A stretch of DNA of 28,253 nucleotides, taken from positions 1 to 28,253 of the forward strand of contig DKNW01000140.1 of assembly GCA_002469805.1 (NCBI GenBank), in the 5' to 3' direction. The notes beneath the pieces were generated by a model. The model made no database searches. It was not told the DNA's origin and saw nothing but the letters and a program-made list of their open reading frames with translations. Made by a program: the position numbers and the translations under genes. The first letter of the stretch is position 1. Each line of letters starts with the position of its first letter. This DNA is from Rhodobiaceae bacterium UBA7378. Lineage in GTDB: Bacteria > Pseudomonadota > Alphaproteobacteria > RS24. Below are positions 16,487-24,481 of this stretch, in pieces.

Positions 16487-17434
16487 TTATGAAAGGAAGA
16501 GATAAGTGACGTAAAGAGTGTATAGAACCAGACTGAACAAGCCTTCCATGCGCGACATGCGCCGACCGCTGCGCATCAGCGCCAGCCCCATTATGGCTAC
16601 AGCCAGCATCACCCAAACATCGCGATTGGCAATTTCCGGGCTCACATTCAGAGGCCCCATGCTGGCGACAACGCCGATAATCAGCAGGATATTGGAGATA
16701 TTGCTGCCGATAATGTTGCCGATGGCGAGGCTCGCATGCCCGCGGAAAGACGCAAACAACGAGATGAACAGTTCAGGCAGCGACGTACCGATGGCAACGA
16801 TTGACAAGGCAATCACCGCTTCGGAAATACCAGCCTGTTTCGCGACACCCACGGCACCCTTCACCATCAGATCAGAACCCCAGAGAACACCGATTAGGCC
16901 AGCGAGCAAAACCGGGACCGCCAAGCCGAGGCCGCCTTCTAGCAGATTACCATCAACACTCGCAGCCGTTTCACTTACATCGGATTCATGACGCGCCGTG
17001 CGATACAAAAGCAGGGTGAATATCCCCAAGATGATCAACAGCACAACGCCCATCCATTGGGTGATAACGCCGTTGATCGCCATTAAAACCATCAACACCG
17101 ACACGCCCAGCATCACCCGCCCATCGCGGTTGAGCGTGCCAGCATCGATGCTGAAAGAGCGGAAAACAGCCATAGCGCCAAGCACAAGCAAAATATTCGC
17201 AATATTACTGCCAACAACATTACCCACGGCAATATCGGGACTACCATTACTGGCAGCGTTTAAAGATACGGTAAGTTCGGGAATTGAGGTGCCAAAGGCA
17301 ATAACCGTCAGCCCGATGAGCAAGGGCGGCACCCGCAACCGGTTGGCAGTTGTAACAGAGCCGCGCAAAAGAGCTTCGCCCGACACGCCCAGCAGAAGAA
17401 AACCAGCAACGCAATATAAAAAAGGAATATCCAT
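16487..17434 (-). CDS. Calcium/sodium antiporter (YrbG-like, CaCA superfamily)
   Basis: A 315-residue inner-membrane protein with about ten helices in two inverted halves, the normal size for bacterial YrbG-type exchangers. Both alpha repeats are intact: GTSIPELTVS with Glu53 followed by GNVVGSNIANI (71-81), and GTSLPELFIS with Glu221 followed by GNIIGSNISNI (239-249). These acidic and Asn/Ser residues bind Ca2+ and Na+ in the family. A hydrophilic loop at about 146-166 separates the halves. GGGAGA sits before the ATG. The gene stands alone, divergent from the acyl-CoA synthetase gene. About 30 bases past the stop, a small GC-rich inverted repeat (CCGCG/CGCGG near 16445-16457) has no U-run, so it is a poor terminator candidate. 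Confidence 0.93.
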   Translation of the reverse strand: MDIPFLYCVAGFLLLGVSGEALLRGSVTTANRLRVPPLLIGLTVIAFGTSIPELTVSLNAASNGSPDIAVGNVVGSNIANILLVLGAMAVFRSFSIDAGTLNRDGRVMLGVSVLMVLMAINGVITQWMGVVLLIILGIFTLLLYRTARHESDVSETAASVDGNLLEGGLGLAVPVLLAGLIGVLWGSDLMVKGAVGVAKQAGISEAVIALSIVAIGTSLPELFISLFASFRGHASLAIGNIIGSNISNILLIIGVVASMGPLNVSPEIANRDVWVMLAVAIMGLALMRSGRRMSRMEGLFSLVLYTLYVTYLFLS

Positions 17435-17593
17435 TAAGTTCTCCCGCTAACAACGCACTGCGCGCAGCCTAACCCCAGCGCACGGTGACAAAACATTCAA
17501 TCAGCCAAAGTGATAGCTTATTTTTTTATACTGGTCTGTTTTTTTCTTTTGTTCTAACTTCCGGTCTTACGACATCGGCTGGGAGGGGATCCA

Positions 17594-19207
17594 ATGACGT
17601 GGAATTTTGGCGATATTTTAGACACGATTATTCCGGTACTACCGCAAGGCCATCTTGCTTTAGTGCATGGCGCGCGCGAAATCACTTGGCAGGAAATGGA
17701 CCAACGATCCAATAACCTTGGGCGATATATGCTCGATAACGGCGCAAATTTTGGCGACAAGGTTGGGTTTTATATGCGCAACCGTCCCGAATATATGGAA
17801 ACGCTCGCTGCGTGCTTCCGAGCGCGTCTGACACACGTTAATGTCAACTATCGTTATGTTGCTGACGAGGTTCATTATATTTTCGACAATTCAGACGCCT
17901 CTGTGGTGGTGTATGGCAAAGAGTTTCGCGACAATGTCGAGATCTTGCGCCCGCGGTTACCGAAAGTGAAATTATGGATCGAAGTTGGCGACGGGGCAGA
18001 CCTGCCAGCCGATTCGCTCGATTACGAAACATTAACGTCGATCGGCACAGGTGAAAATCTCGATGTTGAACGCGATGGTGACGACCTGCTTTTCCTATAC
18101 ACCGGCGGCACGACGGGCATGCCCAAAGGCGTGATGTGGGGGCATACAGCCTTACGCGAAACGCAGACCATGGCCTTGCGCGCGCTGGGCGATGTTCCGG
18201 AAACACTCGACGAACTCAAAGCCCATTTGCAAACGAACGGCCCGGGCGAGGTTTATATTCCCGCCTGCCCGCTCATGCACGGCACAGGCCTGTTCACCGC
18301 AATGGCGGCCATGATGAACGGCGGCACAATCGTGACATTGCAAGCGGCATCGCTCGATTCCGATGAATTGTGGCGCACTGTCGAAAGCCGAGGCGTGCAA
18401 AACATCGCCATTGTGGGTGACGCTTTTGCCAAGCCCATGCTGGCGGCGCTGGAACAAAATCCGGGCGGTTATGATCTATCGAGCCTTGTGAGCATGATTT
18501 CATCTGGCGTCATGTGGTCGATGGAAGTCAAGCAAGCCATGCTTGAACATATGCCACAAGTGATGCTTGCCGATAGCTTTGGTTCTTCCGAAGCAGTTGG
18601 CTTTGGTTCCTCCATCACGACCAAGGATGCGCCCGTGAGCACGGCGAAGTTTACCACCAATGATTTCTGCAAGGTTTTCGACGAAAACGATAATGAAATT
18701 CCGCGCGGCAGCGAGACACCTGGATTTATTGCCTTTGGTGGACCAGTGCCGCACGGGTATTACAAAGACGAAGAGAAAACAGCGAAAACCTTCAAAACCA
18801 TTGGCGGCGTGCGCTATTCCATTCCCGGTGATTATTGCCTTGTCGCCGAAGACGGCACGCTAACCCTTCTGGGCCGCGGCTCGGTATGTATTAACTCTGC
18901 AGGCGAAAAAATCTACCCTGAGGAAGTCGAAGAAGCACTAAAACTCCACGATAGCGTCGAAGATGCGTTGGTTGTTGGCGTGCCAGATGAGAAATGGGGA
19001 CAGGCCGTAACAGCGGTGGTTAAAGTTGCTGAAGGAGCCGAATTTGATGACAAAAGCCTACAGCTTTTCGTGCGCGAAAAATTGGCCGGTTACAAATCAC
19101 CAAAACATGTTTTTGCTGGTGGCCCACCCTTCCGGGCGCCAAATGGCAAGGCTGATTATAAGAGCGTGACGGAGTTCGCGGTTCAGGAAGTAGCAAAACG
19201 CGCATGA
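17594..19207 (+). CDS. Acyl-CoA synthetase (AMP-forming)
   Basis: A 537-residue ANL-superfamily enzyme that activates a carboxylic acid to its CoA thioester through an acyl-adenylate. The AMP-binding P-loop-like motif is YTGGTTGMPKGVMW (169-182); later marks are DSFGSSEAVGFGSS, the hinge area SIPGDYCLVAEDGTLTLLGRGS, CINSAGEKIYPEEVEE, and PNGKADYK with the C-terminal catalytic Lys519. The TGGTTGxPKGVMW form occurs in long- or branched-acid enzymes such as actinobacterial FadD19-like proteins, so a branched, cyclic or steroid-type acid is possible but not shown. GGGAGGGG precedes the ATG. The stop overlaps the start of the 2-hydroxyacid dehydrogenase gene by 4 bases, and two acyl-CoA dehydrogenase genes follow, consistent with activation and first oxidation of one substrate. 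Confidence 0.93.
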   Translation: MTWNFGDILDTIIPVLPQGHLALVHGAREITWQEMDQRSNNLGRYMLDNGANFGDKVGFYMRNRPEYMETLAACFRARLTHVNVNYRYVADEVHYIFDNSDASVVVYGKEFRDNVEILRPRLPKVKLWIEVGDGADLPADSLDYETLTSIGTGENLDVERDGDDLLFLYTGGTTGMPKGVMWGHTALRETQTMALRALGDVPETLDELKAHLQTNGPGEVYIPACPLMHGTGLFTAMAAMMNGGTIVTLQAASLDSDELWRTVESRGVQNIAIVGDAFAKPMLAALEQNPGGYDLSSLVSMISSGVMWSMEVKQAMLEHMPQVMLADSFGSSEAVGFGSSITTKDAPVSTAKFTTNDFCKVFDENDNEIPRGSETPGFIAFGGPVPHGYYKDEEKTAKTFKTIGGVRYSIPGDYCLVAEDGTLTLLGRGSVCINSAGEKIYPEEVEEALKLHDSVEDALVVGVPDEKWGQAVTAVVKVAEGAEFDDKSLQLFVREKLAGYKSPKHVFAGGPPFRAPNGKADYKSVTEFAVQEVAKRA

Positions 19208-20304
19208 CATCGCTCTCGACTGAGCGTGCCAAAAGGCACATTGCCGTTTTTGGTGAAATGGGTCGCAAATACGCGCATCTGATTGAAAAAGCTTTTGATG
19301 ATCAACCTGAATGGCAGGTCGACGTTTGGCCCTGCGATGATGACCTTGCGACGCGTGATGCGGTGATAAGCACTTGCGAAGCCGCCGTTATGAGCGCTGA
19401 TTTCATTTTGACGCCGGGTAATTTCGGAGCTTTGATGACCGGACCCAAGCTCAAGCTCGTCTTGCAGCCTTGGGTCGGCACAGATTGGCTCGACCCAGGG
19501 TTTTTGCCCGAAGGGTTGATGGTATGCAATGCCGGCGGCCATGCGGCATCTATGGCCGAGCACGTGATGGCGACATTGTTAGAACATGCGCTTGAATTGC
19601 GTCGCCAGCACGCTGATATGCTGGCCGGTCGCTGGCATCGCGCAGGCCGTAATGCGGCTTCCGAAGCTCGTCACGGCCATCTAAACGGCAAAACCCTTGG
19701 GCTTGTTGGGTTTGGCGAGATTGCCCAAGCCGTTGTCCAGCGGGCGCAAGCCTTTAATATGACCTGCGCGGCCATTGCGCGGTCGCCGCGAGATGCGACC
19801 CCCGCCGGTCTTGACTGGATTGGCACAGGCGATGATCTGCCCCGCCTGCTAGGTGAAAGCGATTATGTTGTACTGACCTGCGATCTCAATAGCGAAACAG
19901 AAGGCATGATCGATGCCGCCGCCTTCGGGCATATGAAGCCCAGCGCCTATCTGGTGAATGTGGCACGCGGCGAAGTCATTGCCGAGAACGCCTTGTTTGA
20001 AGCGTTGCGCGACCGCCGCATTGCTGGTGCCGCGCTTGATACTTGGTACCGCTATCCGGTCAATATTGACGATGCTGAGCCGGATCCGGACCGTGGGGGA
20101 CCGTTTCAGGGCTCTCGGTTCGATTTCAACGCGCTCGATAATGTTTTGCTGACACCGCATAGTTCTGCACACACATTTGATGCTGATGAAGGCCGCTACA
20201 TTTCGATCGGGCAAAGTTTACGCGAATATGCAGATGGCCAGATACCAAAGCGCCATGTTGCGACCGGCACTGGCGATAATCTTGACGGTTTTAAAATGCC
20301 TTAA
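19204..20304 (+). CDS. D-2-hydroxyacid dehydrogenase family protein, atypical active site
   Basis: A 366-residue NAD(P)-dependent oxidoreductase of the D-isomer 2-hydroxyacid dehydrogenase family. The Rossmann motif is GLVGFGEIAQ (166-175), with Ala in place of the third Gly. VNVARGEVIAENALFEAL holds the substrate-binding Arg255, and LLTPHSSAHT the catalytic His319. The Glu of the usual D-V-x-x-x-E-P motif is replaced: the stretch reads DTWYRYP with Tyr284 at that place, followed by an acidic insert (NIDDAEPDPDRGG). Such a change should weaken the Glu-His relay, so the substrate or even the reaction may differ from lactate/glycerate-type enzymes. Its ATG overlaps the stop of the acyl-CoA synthetase gene, so the two are translated together, and a role in the same pathway is likely. 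Confidence 0.87.
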   Translation: MTSLSTERAKRHIAVFGEMGRKYAHLIEKAFDDQPEWQVDVWPCDDDLATRDAVISTCEAAVMSADFILTPGNFGALMTGPKLKLVLQPWVGTDWLDPGFLPEGLMVCNAGGHAASMAEHVMATLLEHALELRRQHADMLAGRWHRAGRNAASEARHGHLNGKTLGLVGFGEIAQAVVQRAQAFNMTCAAIARSPRDATPAGLDWIGTGDDLPRLLGESDYVVLTCDLNSETEGMIDAAAFGHMKPSAYLVNVARGEVIAENALFEALRDRRIAGAALDTWYRYPVNIDDAEPDPDRGGPFQGSRFDFNALDNVLLTPHSSAHTFDADEGRYISIGQSLREYADGQIPKRHVATGTGDNLDGFKMP

Positions 20305-20336
20305 CCCCAAATTCAGGGGCCCCCAAATTCAGGGGG
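20305..20336. repeat. Two tandem C-rich/G-rich hairpin units
   Basis: Right after the dehydrogenase stop codon the same unit occurs twice, head to tail: CCCCAAATTCAGGGG (20305-20319) and CCCCCAAATTCAGGGGG (20320-20336). Each can fold as a 4-5 bp G:C stem around the loop AAATTCA, and the outer C and G runs can also pair with each other. There is no U-run behind it, so it is not a standard terminator; it may slow or process the transcript between the two halves of the cluster, or be a local duplication of a dispersed repeat. Confidence 0.6.
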
Positions 20337-20381
20337 TAAAATCCTGCGTCTTCTTGCCACGCAAAGCCTTGGGACAAGGTC

Positions 20382-20409
20382 TTGCACTGATAAAGGGACG
20401 TGATAGGCT
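20382..20409 (+). promoter_or_regulatory. Possible sigma-70 promoter before the acyl-CoA dehydrogenase pair
   Basis: TTGCAC (20382-20387) and TAGGCT (20404-20409) are spaced by 16 bases, with the ATG at 20438 and a clear AGGAG at 20427-20431. The -10 is a weak match. It would allow the dehydrogenase pair to be transcribed apart from the upstream two genes. Confidence 0.3.
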
Positions 20410-20437
20410 TACGCAAATTATATTTTAGGAGATAGCA

Positions 20438-21628
20438 ATGTCTGATCTTGAAACTTTCCGCGCTGAGACCCGCGCTTGGCTTGACAAGAACTGCCCGGAC
20501 TCCATCCGCACGCCAATGCCAGAGCGTGAAATGCCATGGGGCGGGCGCAACGCTAAGTACCCTAACCCGGACACGAAAATCTGGATGGACAATATGGCAT
20601 CACGCGGCTGGACGGCACCCACATGGCCGGCTGAATATGGTGGCGGCGGGCTGTCAAAAGAGGAAAATAAAGTTCTGCAGGAGGAGCTGGCACGCATCAA
20701 GGCGCGGCCGGCGCTGACCAGCTTCGGCCTCTGGATGCTTGGCCCTGCCCTGTTGGAATTTGCCAGCGAAGAGCAGAAGAAAAAATATATCGGCGAGATC
20801 GTGCGCGGCGAAATCCGCTGGTGCCAGGGCTATTCAGAGCCAGGTGCCGGTTCCGATTTAGCTGGCCTGCAAACCAAAGCCGAAGACAAGGGTGACCATT
20901 ATCTGGTGAATGGCCAAAAGGTTTGGACATCTTATGCCGATCAGTGCGATTGGATTTTCTGCCTCGTGCGTACTGATAATTCAGTCAAGCATGACGGAAT
21001 TTCCTTCCTGTTGATCGATATGGATGACCCAGGCGTTGAAGCACGCCCCATCAAGTTGATTTCCGGCTCGTCGCCGTTCTGCGAAACATTCCTAACGGAT
21101 GTGAAAGTGCCGAAAGAAAACCTTGTCGGTGAACTCAATAAAGGCTGGACGATTGCCAAGCGCCTGCTAGAGCATGAGCGCAGCATGATTTCCGGCATGG
21201 GCATGGGTGCCGGTGCTGCATCCATGGGCGGCATGGAAGCCGTTGCAAAGGAAAACTTTGGCACAGATGGCGAGCGCATCGCGGACCCATCTATCCGCAG
21301 TGCGATTGCAGACCATAAAATGGACCAGCAGGCGTTTGGCCTGACCATGAAGCGGGCCAGCGAACAAGCAAAGGCCGGTCAGGGCATGGGCGCGGCAGCA
21401 TCCATGTTCAAATATTACGGTACGGAAGTGAATAAACGCCGGTTCGAATTGCTGCTCGACGTTATGGGTACGCAAGCGCTGGGCTGGGAAGGCGAAGGCT
21501 TTGACAGCAAAGAGCTTGCAGTAACACGCTCATGGTTGCGTTCGAAAGGCAACTCGATTGAAGGCGGCACCTCGGAAGTCCAGTTAAACGTGATCGCAAA
21601 ACGCGTGCTTGGCCTGCCGACCGCCTGA
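20438..21628 (+). CDS. Acyl-CoA dehydrogenase, catalytic-type subunit
   Basis: A 396-residue flavoprotein of the acyl-CoA dehydrogenase family, oxidising an acyl-CoA to the 2-enoyl-CoA with FAD. Substrate/FAD motif YSEPGAGSDLAG (132-143), FAD-contacting WTSYADQCDW, and the C-terminal IEGGTSEVQLNVIAKRVLGLP region are present. At the place of the medium-chain-type base (the Glu of Y-E-G-T) it has Gly; instead Glu247 in LLEHERSM lines up with the base of isovaleryl-CoA-type enzymes (L-x-x-E-R). It lacks the R-x-Q-F FAD motif typical after that helix: the region reads GERIADPSIRSAIADHKM. The next gene, 31 bases on, codes for a second dehydrogenase-like chain with the complementary loss, so the two probably form one enzyme. 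AGGAG at 20427 gives a strong start. Confidence 0.9.
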   Translation: MSDLETFRAETRAWLDKNCPDSIRTPMPEREMPWGGRNAKYPNPDTKIWMDNMASRGWTAPTWPAEYGGGGLSKEENKVLQEELARIKARPALTSFGLWMLGPALLEFASEEQKKKYIGEIVRGEIRWCQGYSEPGAGSDLAGLQTKAEDKGDHYLVNGQKVWTSYADQCDWIFCLVRTDNSVKHDGISFLLIDMDDPGVEARPIKLISGSSPFCETFLTDVKVPKENLVGELNKGWTIAKRLLEHERSMISGMGMGAGAASMGGMEAVAKENFGTDGERIADPSIRSAIADHKMDQQAFGLTMKRASEQAKAGQGMGAAASMFKYYGTEVNKRRFELLLDVMGTQALGWEGEGFDSKELAVTRSWLRSKGNSIEGGTSEVQLNVIAKRVLGLPTA

Positions 21629-21659
21629 TAACCTGTCCTGAATAATTGGAGAATACCCC

Positions 21660-22799
21660 ATGGCTTTTGTGCTGAGCGAAGAGCAGACCATGTTGCGCGA
21701 CATGGCAAAGCAATTTTTTAGCGAACAAGTACCCGTCACGAATTTACGCAAGCTGCGCGACGACGAAAGCGACGACGGTTTCGACCGTGACGTCTGGAAA
21801 CAGATTGTCGAGCTTGGTTTTGCCGGCATCTTAATCCCGGAAGACCTTGGCGGCACAGGTTTCGGCCCCATGGGTATCGGTATTGTGATGCAAGAGGCAG
21901 GGCGCACTCTTGCCGCATCTCCGCTTTATTCAACAGCGATTTTGGGCGCTGGCATGATTATGGCGGCAGGCTCTGAAAGCCAGAAAAAAGATCTGCTGCC
22001 GCAGGTTGCAGCCGGTGAGTTATTGCTGGCACTGGCGATCGATGAAGCCAATCACCACAACCCGCTTAATATAGCCATGACCGCGACCAAAGATGGCGGC
22101 GATTTCGTGCTTAATGGCGAAAAACGCTTCGTGATCGACGGGCATACAGCCGACAAACTCATTGTAGCGGCGCGCACCTCAGGCACATCGGGCGACGCGC
22201 AAGGCATTTCGACATTCCTGGTTGATGCCGATACAGCCGGCGTCTCCATAACGCGCACATTGATGGTCGACACGCGCAATGCCGCGAATATAGCCTTTGA
22301 CAATGTGAAAATACCCGCGGTTGCTCTGCTGGGTGGCCTTGATGCCGCCTATCCAGAACTTGAAAACGTGCTTGATATGGGCCGGGTCTGCCTGTCAGCC
22401 GAGATGTTGGGCGGTATCGAAACGGTTTTCGACACGACCTTGACCTATCTCAAGGAACGTAAGCAATTCGATGCCATTATCGGCACATTTCAGGCACTTC
22501 AACACCGCGCCGCCGAAATGTTTTGCGAAGTGGAAATCTGTCAGTCGGTTGTTCTAGATGCGCTGTCAGCACTCGAAGAACGCCGCAATGACATTCCCCG
22601 CGCGGCAAGCCTCGCCAAAGCCCGCCTGTCCGAAGCATCGCGCCTCATCACCAATGAGGGCGTCCAAATGCATGGCGGCATCGGCATGACCGACGCTGTG
22701 GATGTGGGACTTTTCCTGAAGCGGGCGCGGGTCCAAGCGCAGATGCTCGGGGATGCGAACTTCCACCGCAGCCGATATGCAGATCTTGGCGGATATTAA
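21660..22799 (+). CDS. Acyl-CoA dehydrogenase family, probable partner subunit without base
   Basis: A 379-residue member of the acyl-CoA dehydrogenase family with all three domains but a degraded active site. The Glu of the L-x-x-E-R segment is Gly241 (VLDMGRVCLS), the C-terminus (LKRARVQAQMLGDANFHRSR) has no Y-E-G-T, and the E-P-G-A-G-S-D motif is replaced by IDEANHHNPLN (128-138). Kept are LKERKQFDAIIGTFQALQHR (264-283) and MHGGIGMTDA, which bind the FAD of the neighbouring subunit in dimers of this family. It follows the first dehydrogenase by 31 bases with GGAG before its ATG. By analogy with the paired alpha2-beta2 dehydrogenases of actinobacterial cholesterol side-chain breakdown, it most likely completes the FAD site of its partner. 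A homomeric enzyme with an unusual base is the less likely alternative. Confidence 0.88.
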   Translation: MAFVLSEEQTMLRDMAKQFFSEQVPVTNLRKLRDDESDDGFDRDVWKQIVELGFAGILIPEDLGGTGFGPMGIGIVMQEAGRTLAASPLYSTAILGAGMIMAAGSESQKKDLLPQVAAGELLLALAIDEANHHNPLNIAMTATKDGGDFVLNGEKRFVIDGHTADKLIVAARTSGTSGDAQGISTFLVDADTAGVSITRTLMVDTRNAANIAFDNVKIPAVALLGGLDAAYPELENVLDMGRVCLSAEMLGGIETVFDTTLTYLKERKQFDAIIGTFQALQHRAAEMFCEVEICQSVVLDALSALEERRNDIPRAASLAKARLSEASRLITNEGVQMHGGIGMTDAVDVGLFLKRARVQAQMLGDANFHRSRYADLGGY

Positions 22800-22897
22800 T
22801 CGACCCCGTCGCCCTATTAAGGCCCGTAACCACTCGACAATTTGGCGTTTAAGCGATATTTTCAACTACTGTCCCGAACATAAGAGGTGAAGAGCTG

Positions 22898-23128
22898 ATG
22901 GCCGATGACTCCAAACTGCCCGAACGGATTACCGTCCTGGCAAAAGAATTTACTCCGGCCGCCATGGAGTTTCACCGTCGAAATATGAGCGCGCGTGGCT
23001 ATCGGATGGAAGGTCAGATTACCCCGCGTCGCTATATGATGATTGACGGACCTGGCGAACCATCCGATTTATTTGACGGAGAAGAATATTTCGCCGTTAC
23101 CTTTGTGCACAAGGACGCGACGGAGTAA
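22898..23128 (+). CDS. Small conserved-looking protein of unknown function
   Basis: A 76-residue soluble protein that I do not recognise. It has no signal peptide, membrane helix or Cys. Features visible: an amphipathic stretch ITVLAKEFTPAAMEFHRRNM (about 11-30), a basic centre RGYRMEGQITPRRYMM, and a beta-rich acidic end DLFDGEEYFAVTFVHKD. The layout (helix, then three short strands) suggests a compact alpha+beta fold. It is likely to be a real gene: AGAGGTGAAG lies in front of the ATG, the start is well placed, and codon use fits the neighbours. It stands about 97 bases before hemA on the same strand and 98 bases after the dehydrogenase gene, so it may be cotranscribed with hemA, but that is inference. 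Confidence 0.7.
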   Translation: MADDSKLPERITVLAKEFTPAAMEFHRRNMSARGYRMEGQITPRRYMMIDGPGEPSDLFDGEEYFAVTFVHKDATE

Positions 23129-23224
23129 TCCTGCGGCAAATAGACCAACGCCCACAGTTTGGCTGATTGCGTCGTTAATTAGTGGTATAGAAAGCGCAAC
23201 TCGAAAAACGGAAGTTTTCTTTTC

Positions 23225-24472
23225 ATGTCGGTAGATTACGACAAATTTCTTGATGAGGCGCTCGGGTCTTTACATGCGGAGGGGCGCTATCGCGTGTTCA
23301 CCGACCTGGCACGGCGCGCGGGTCAGTTCCCGCGTGCGTGGGATCATTCAACCGTGACACCGCGCGAGATCACCGTTTGGTGTTCGAACGATTATCTGGG
23401 CATGGGCCAGAACGCAGATGTGCTAGGTGCCATGAAAGGTGCCATTGATACAATGGGTGCTGGTGCTGGTGGCACGCGCAATATTTCCGGCACGCACCAT
23501 GTTATTGTCGACCTCGAAAAAGAACTTGCCGACCTGCACAATAAGGAAGCAGCGCTGGCATTTACCTCCGGTTATATTTCAAACGAGGCAACCATTTCGA
23601 CGCTGGGCAAATTGCTGCCCGATTGCCTGATACTATCAGACGAATTGAACCATGCCTCAATGATTGAAGGCGTTCGCCAAAGCGGATGCAGCAAGCGTAT
23701 CTGGCGGCACAATGATCTGGTGCATCTGGAAAGCTTGTTGCGCGAAGCGGGAAATGATCGCGCCAAGCTGATTATTTTCGAATCTATCTATTCAATGGAT
23801 GGTGATATTGCACCGATCCGGGAAATCTGCGATCTAGCCGAAAAATACAATGCGCTAACCTATCTCGATGAAGTTCACGCTGTCGGCATGTACGGGCCAC
23901 GCGGCGGTGGCATTGCCGATCGTGATAGGCTTATGGAGCGCATCGACATTATCGAAGGCACGCTGGCTAAAGCTTTTGGCATTATGGGCGGGTATATTTC
24001 AGCCAAAGCTAATCTCATTGACGCTATCCGTTCATTTGCGCCAGGTTTCATCTTCACGACATCACTGCCGCCCGCGATTGCAGCCGGTGCGCTGGCAAGC
24101 GTCCGGCATCTAAAAACCGCCAATGATTTACGCGCCGCACATCAAGATCGCGCGGCGTCGCTCAAAGCGCGTTTGCGCGCTGCGAACCTACCGGTGCTGT
24201 TAACGGAAACGCATATTGTGCCGCTTATGGTTGGTGACCCAGTTTTGTGCAAAGCAGCGTCAGATAGACTGTTGAACACGCATAATATTTATATCCAGCC
24301 AATCAATTATCCGACCGTTCCGCGCGGCACCGAGCGTCTACGCATCACGCCAACGCCGTTACACACGGATGCCATGCTCAACGAACTTGTCGAGGCCGTG
24401 GCCGAGGTCTGGAGCACACTCGGCATTTCCCGCGAGTACACATTGCCGCCGACCGCGGCCATTGCCCAATAG
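23225..24472 (+). CDS. hemA: 5-aminolevulinate synthase
   Basis: A 415-residue PLP enzyme that condenses glycine and succinyl-CoA to 5-aminolevulinate, the first step of heme synthesis by the C4 route, which is typical of Alphaproteobacteria. Marks of the family are WCSNDYLGMG (52-61), GAGAGGTRNISGTHH (78-92), SDELNHASMIEGVRQ with His142, YLDEVHAVGMYGPRGGG with Asp215 (contacts the pyridine nitrogen), and EGTLAKAFGIMGGYI with the PLP-binding Lys249. RERLRITPTP-like sequence (TERLRITPTPLH) closes the catalytic core. It starts 96 bases after a small unknown gene; hemH follows 9 bases after its stop, so first and last steps of the pathway are made from one transcript. The longer family relatives (AONS, KBL) differ in these motifs, so the call is firm. 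Confidence 0.96.
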   Translation: MSVDYDKFLDEALGSLHAEGRYRVFTDLARRAGQFPRAWDHSTVTPREITVWCSNDYLGMGQNADVLGAMKGAIDTMGAGAGGTRNISGTHHVIVDLEKELADLHNKEAALAFTSGYISNEATISTLGKLLPDCLILSDELNHASMIEGVRQSGCSKRIWRHNDLVHLESLLREAGNDRAKLIIFESIYSMDGDIAPIREICDLAEKYNALTYLDEVHAVGMYGPRGGGIADRDRLMERIDIIEGTLAKAFGIMGGYISAKANLIDAIRSFAPGFIFTTSLPPAIAAGALASVRHLKTANDLRAAHQDRAASLKARLRAANLPVLLTETHIVPLMVGDPVLCKAASDRLLNTHNIYIQPINYPTVPRGTERLRITPTPLHTDAMLNELVEAVAEVWSTLGISREYTLPPTAAIAQ

Positions 24473-24481
24473 CAGGCGCGT

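Noticed and set aside
17510..17552. T-rich stretch between the antiporter and acyl-CoA synthetase genes
   Set aside because: It resembles a terminator tail, but there is no stem before it and both flanking genes start here, so it is more likely just AT-rich promoter sequence.
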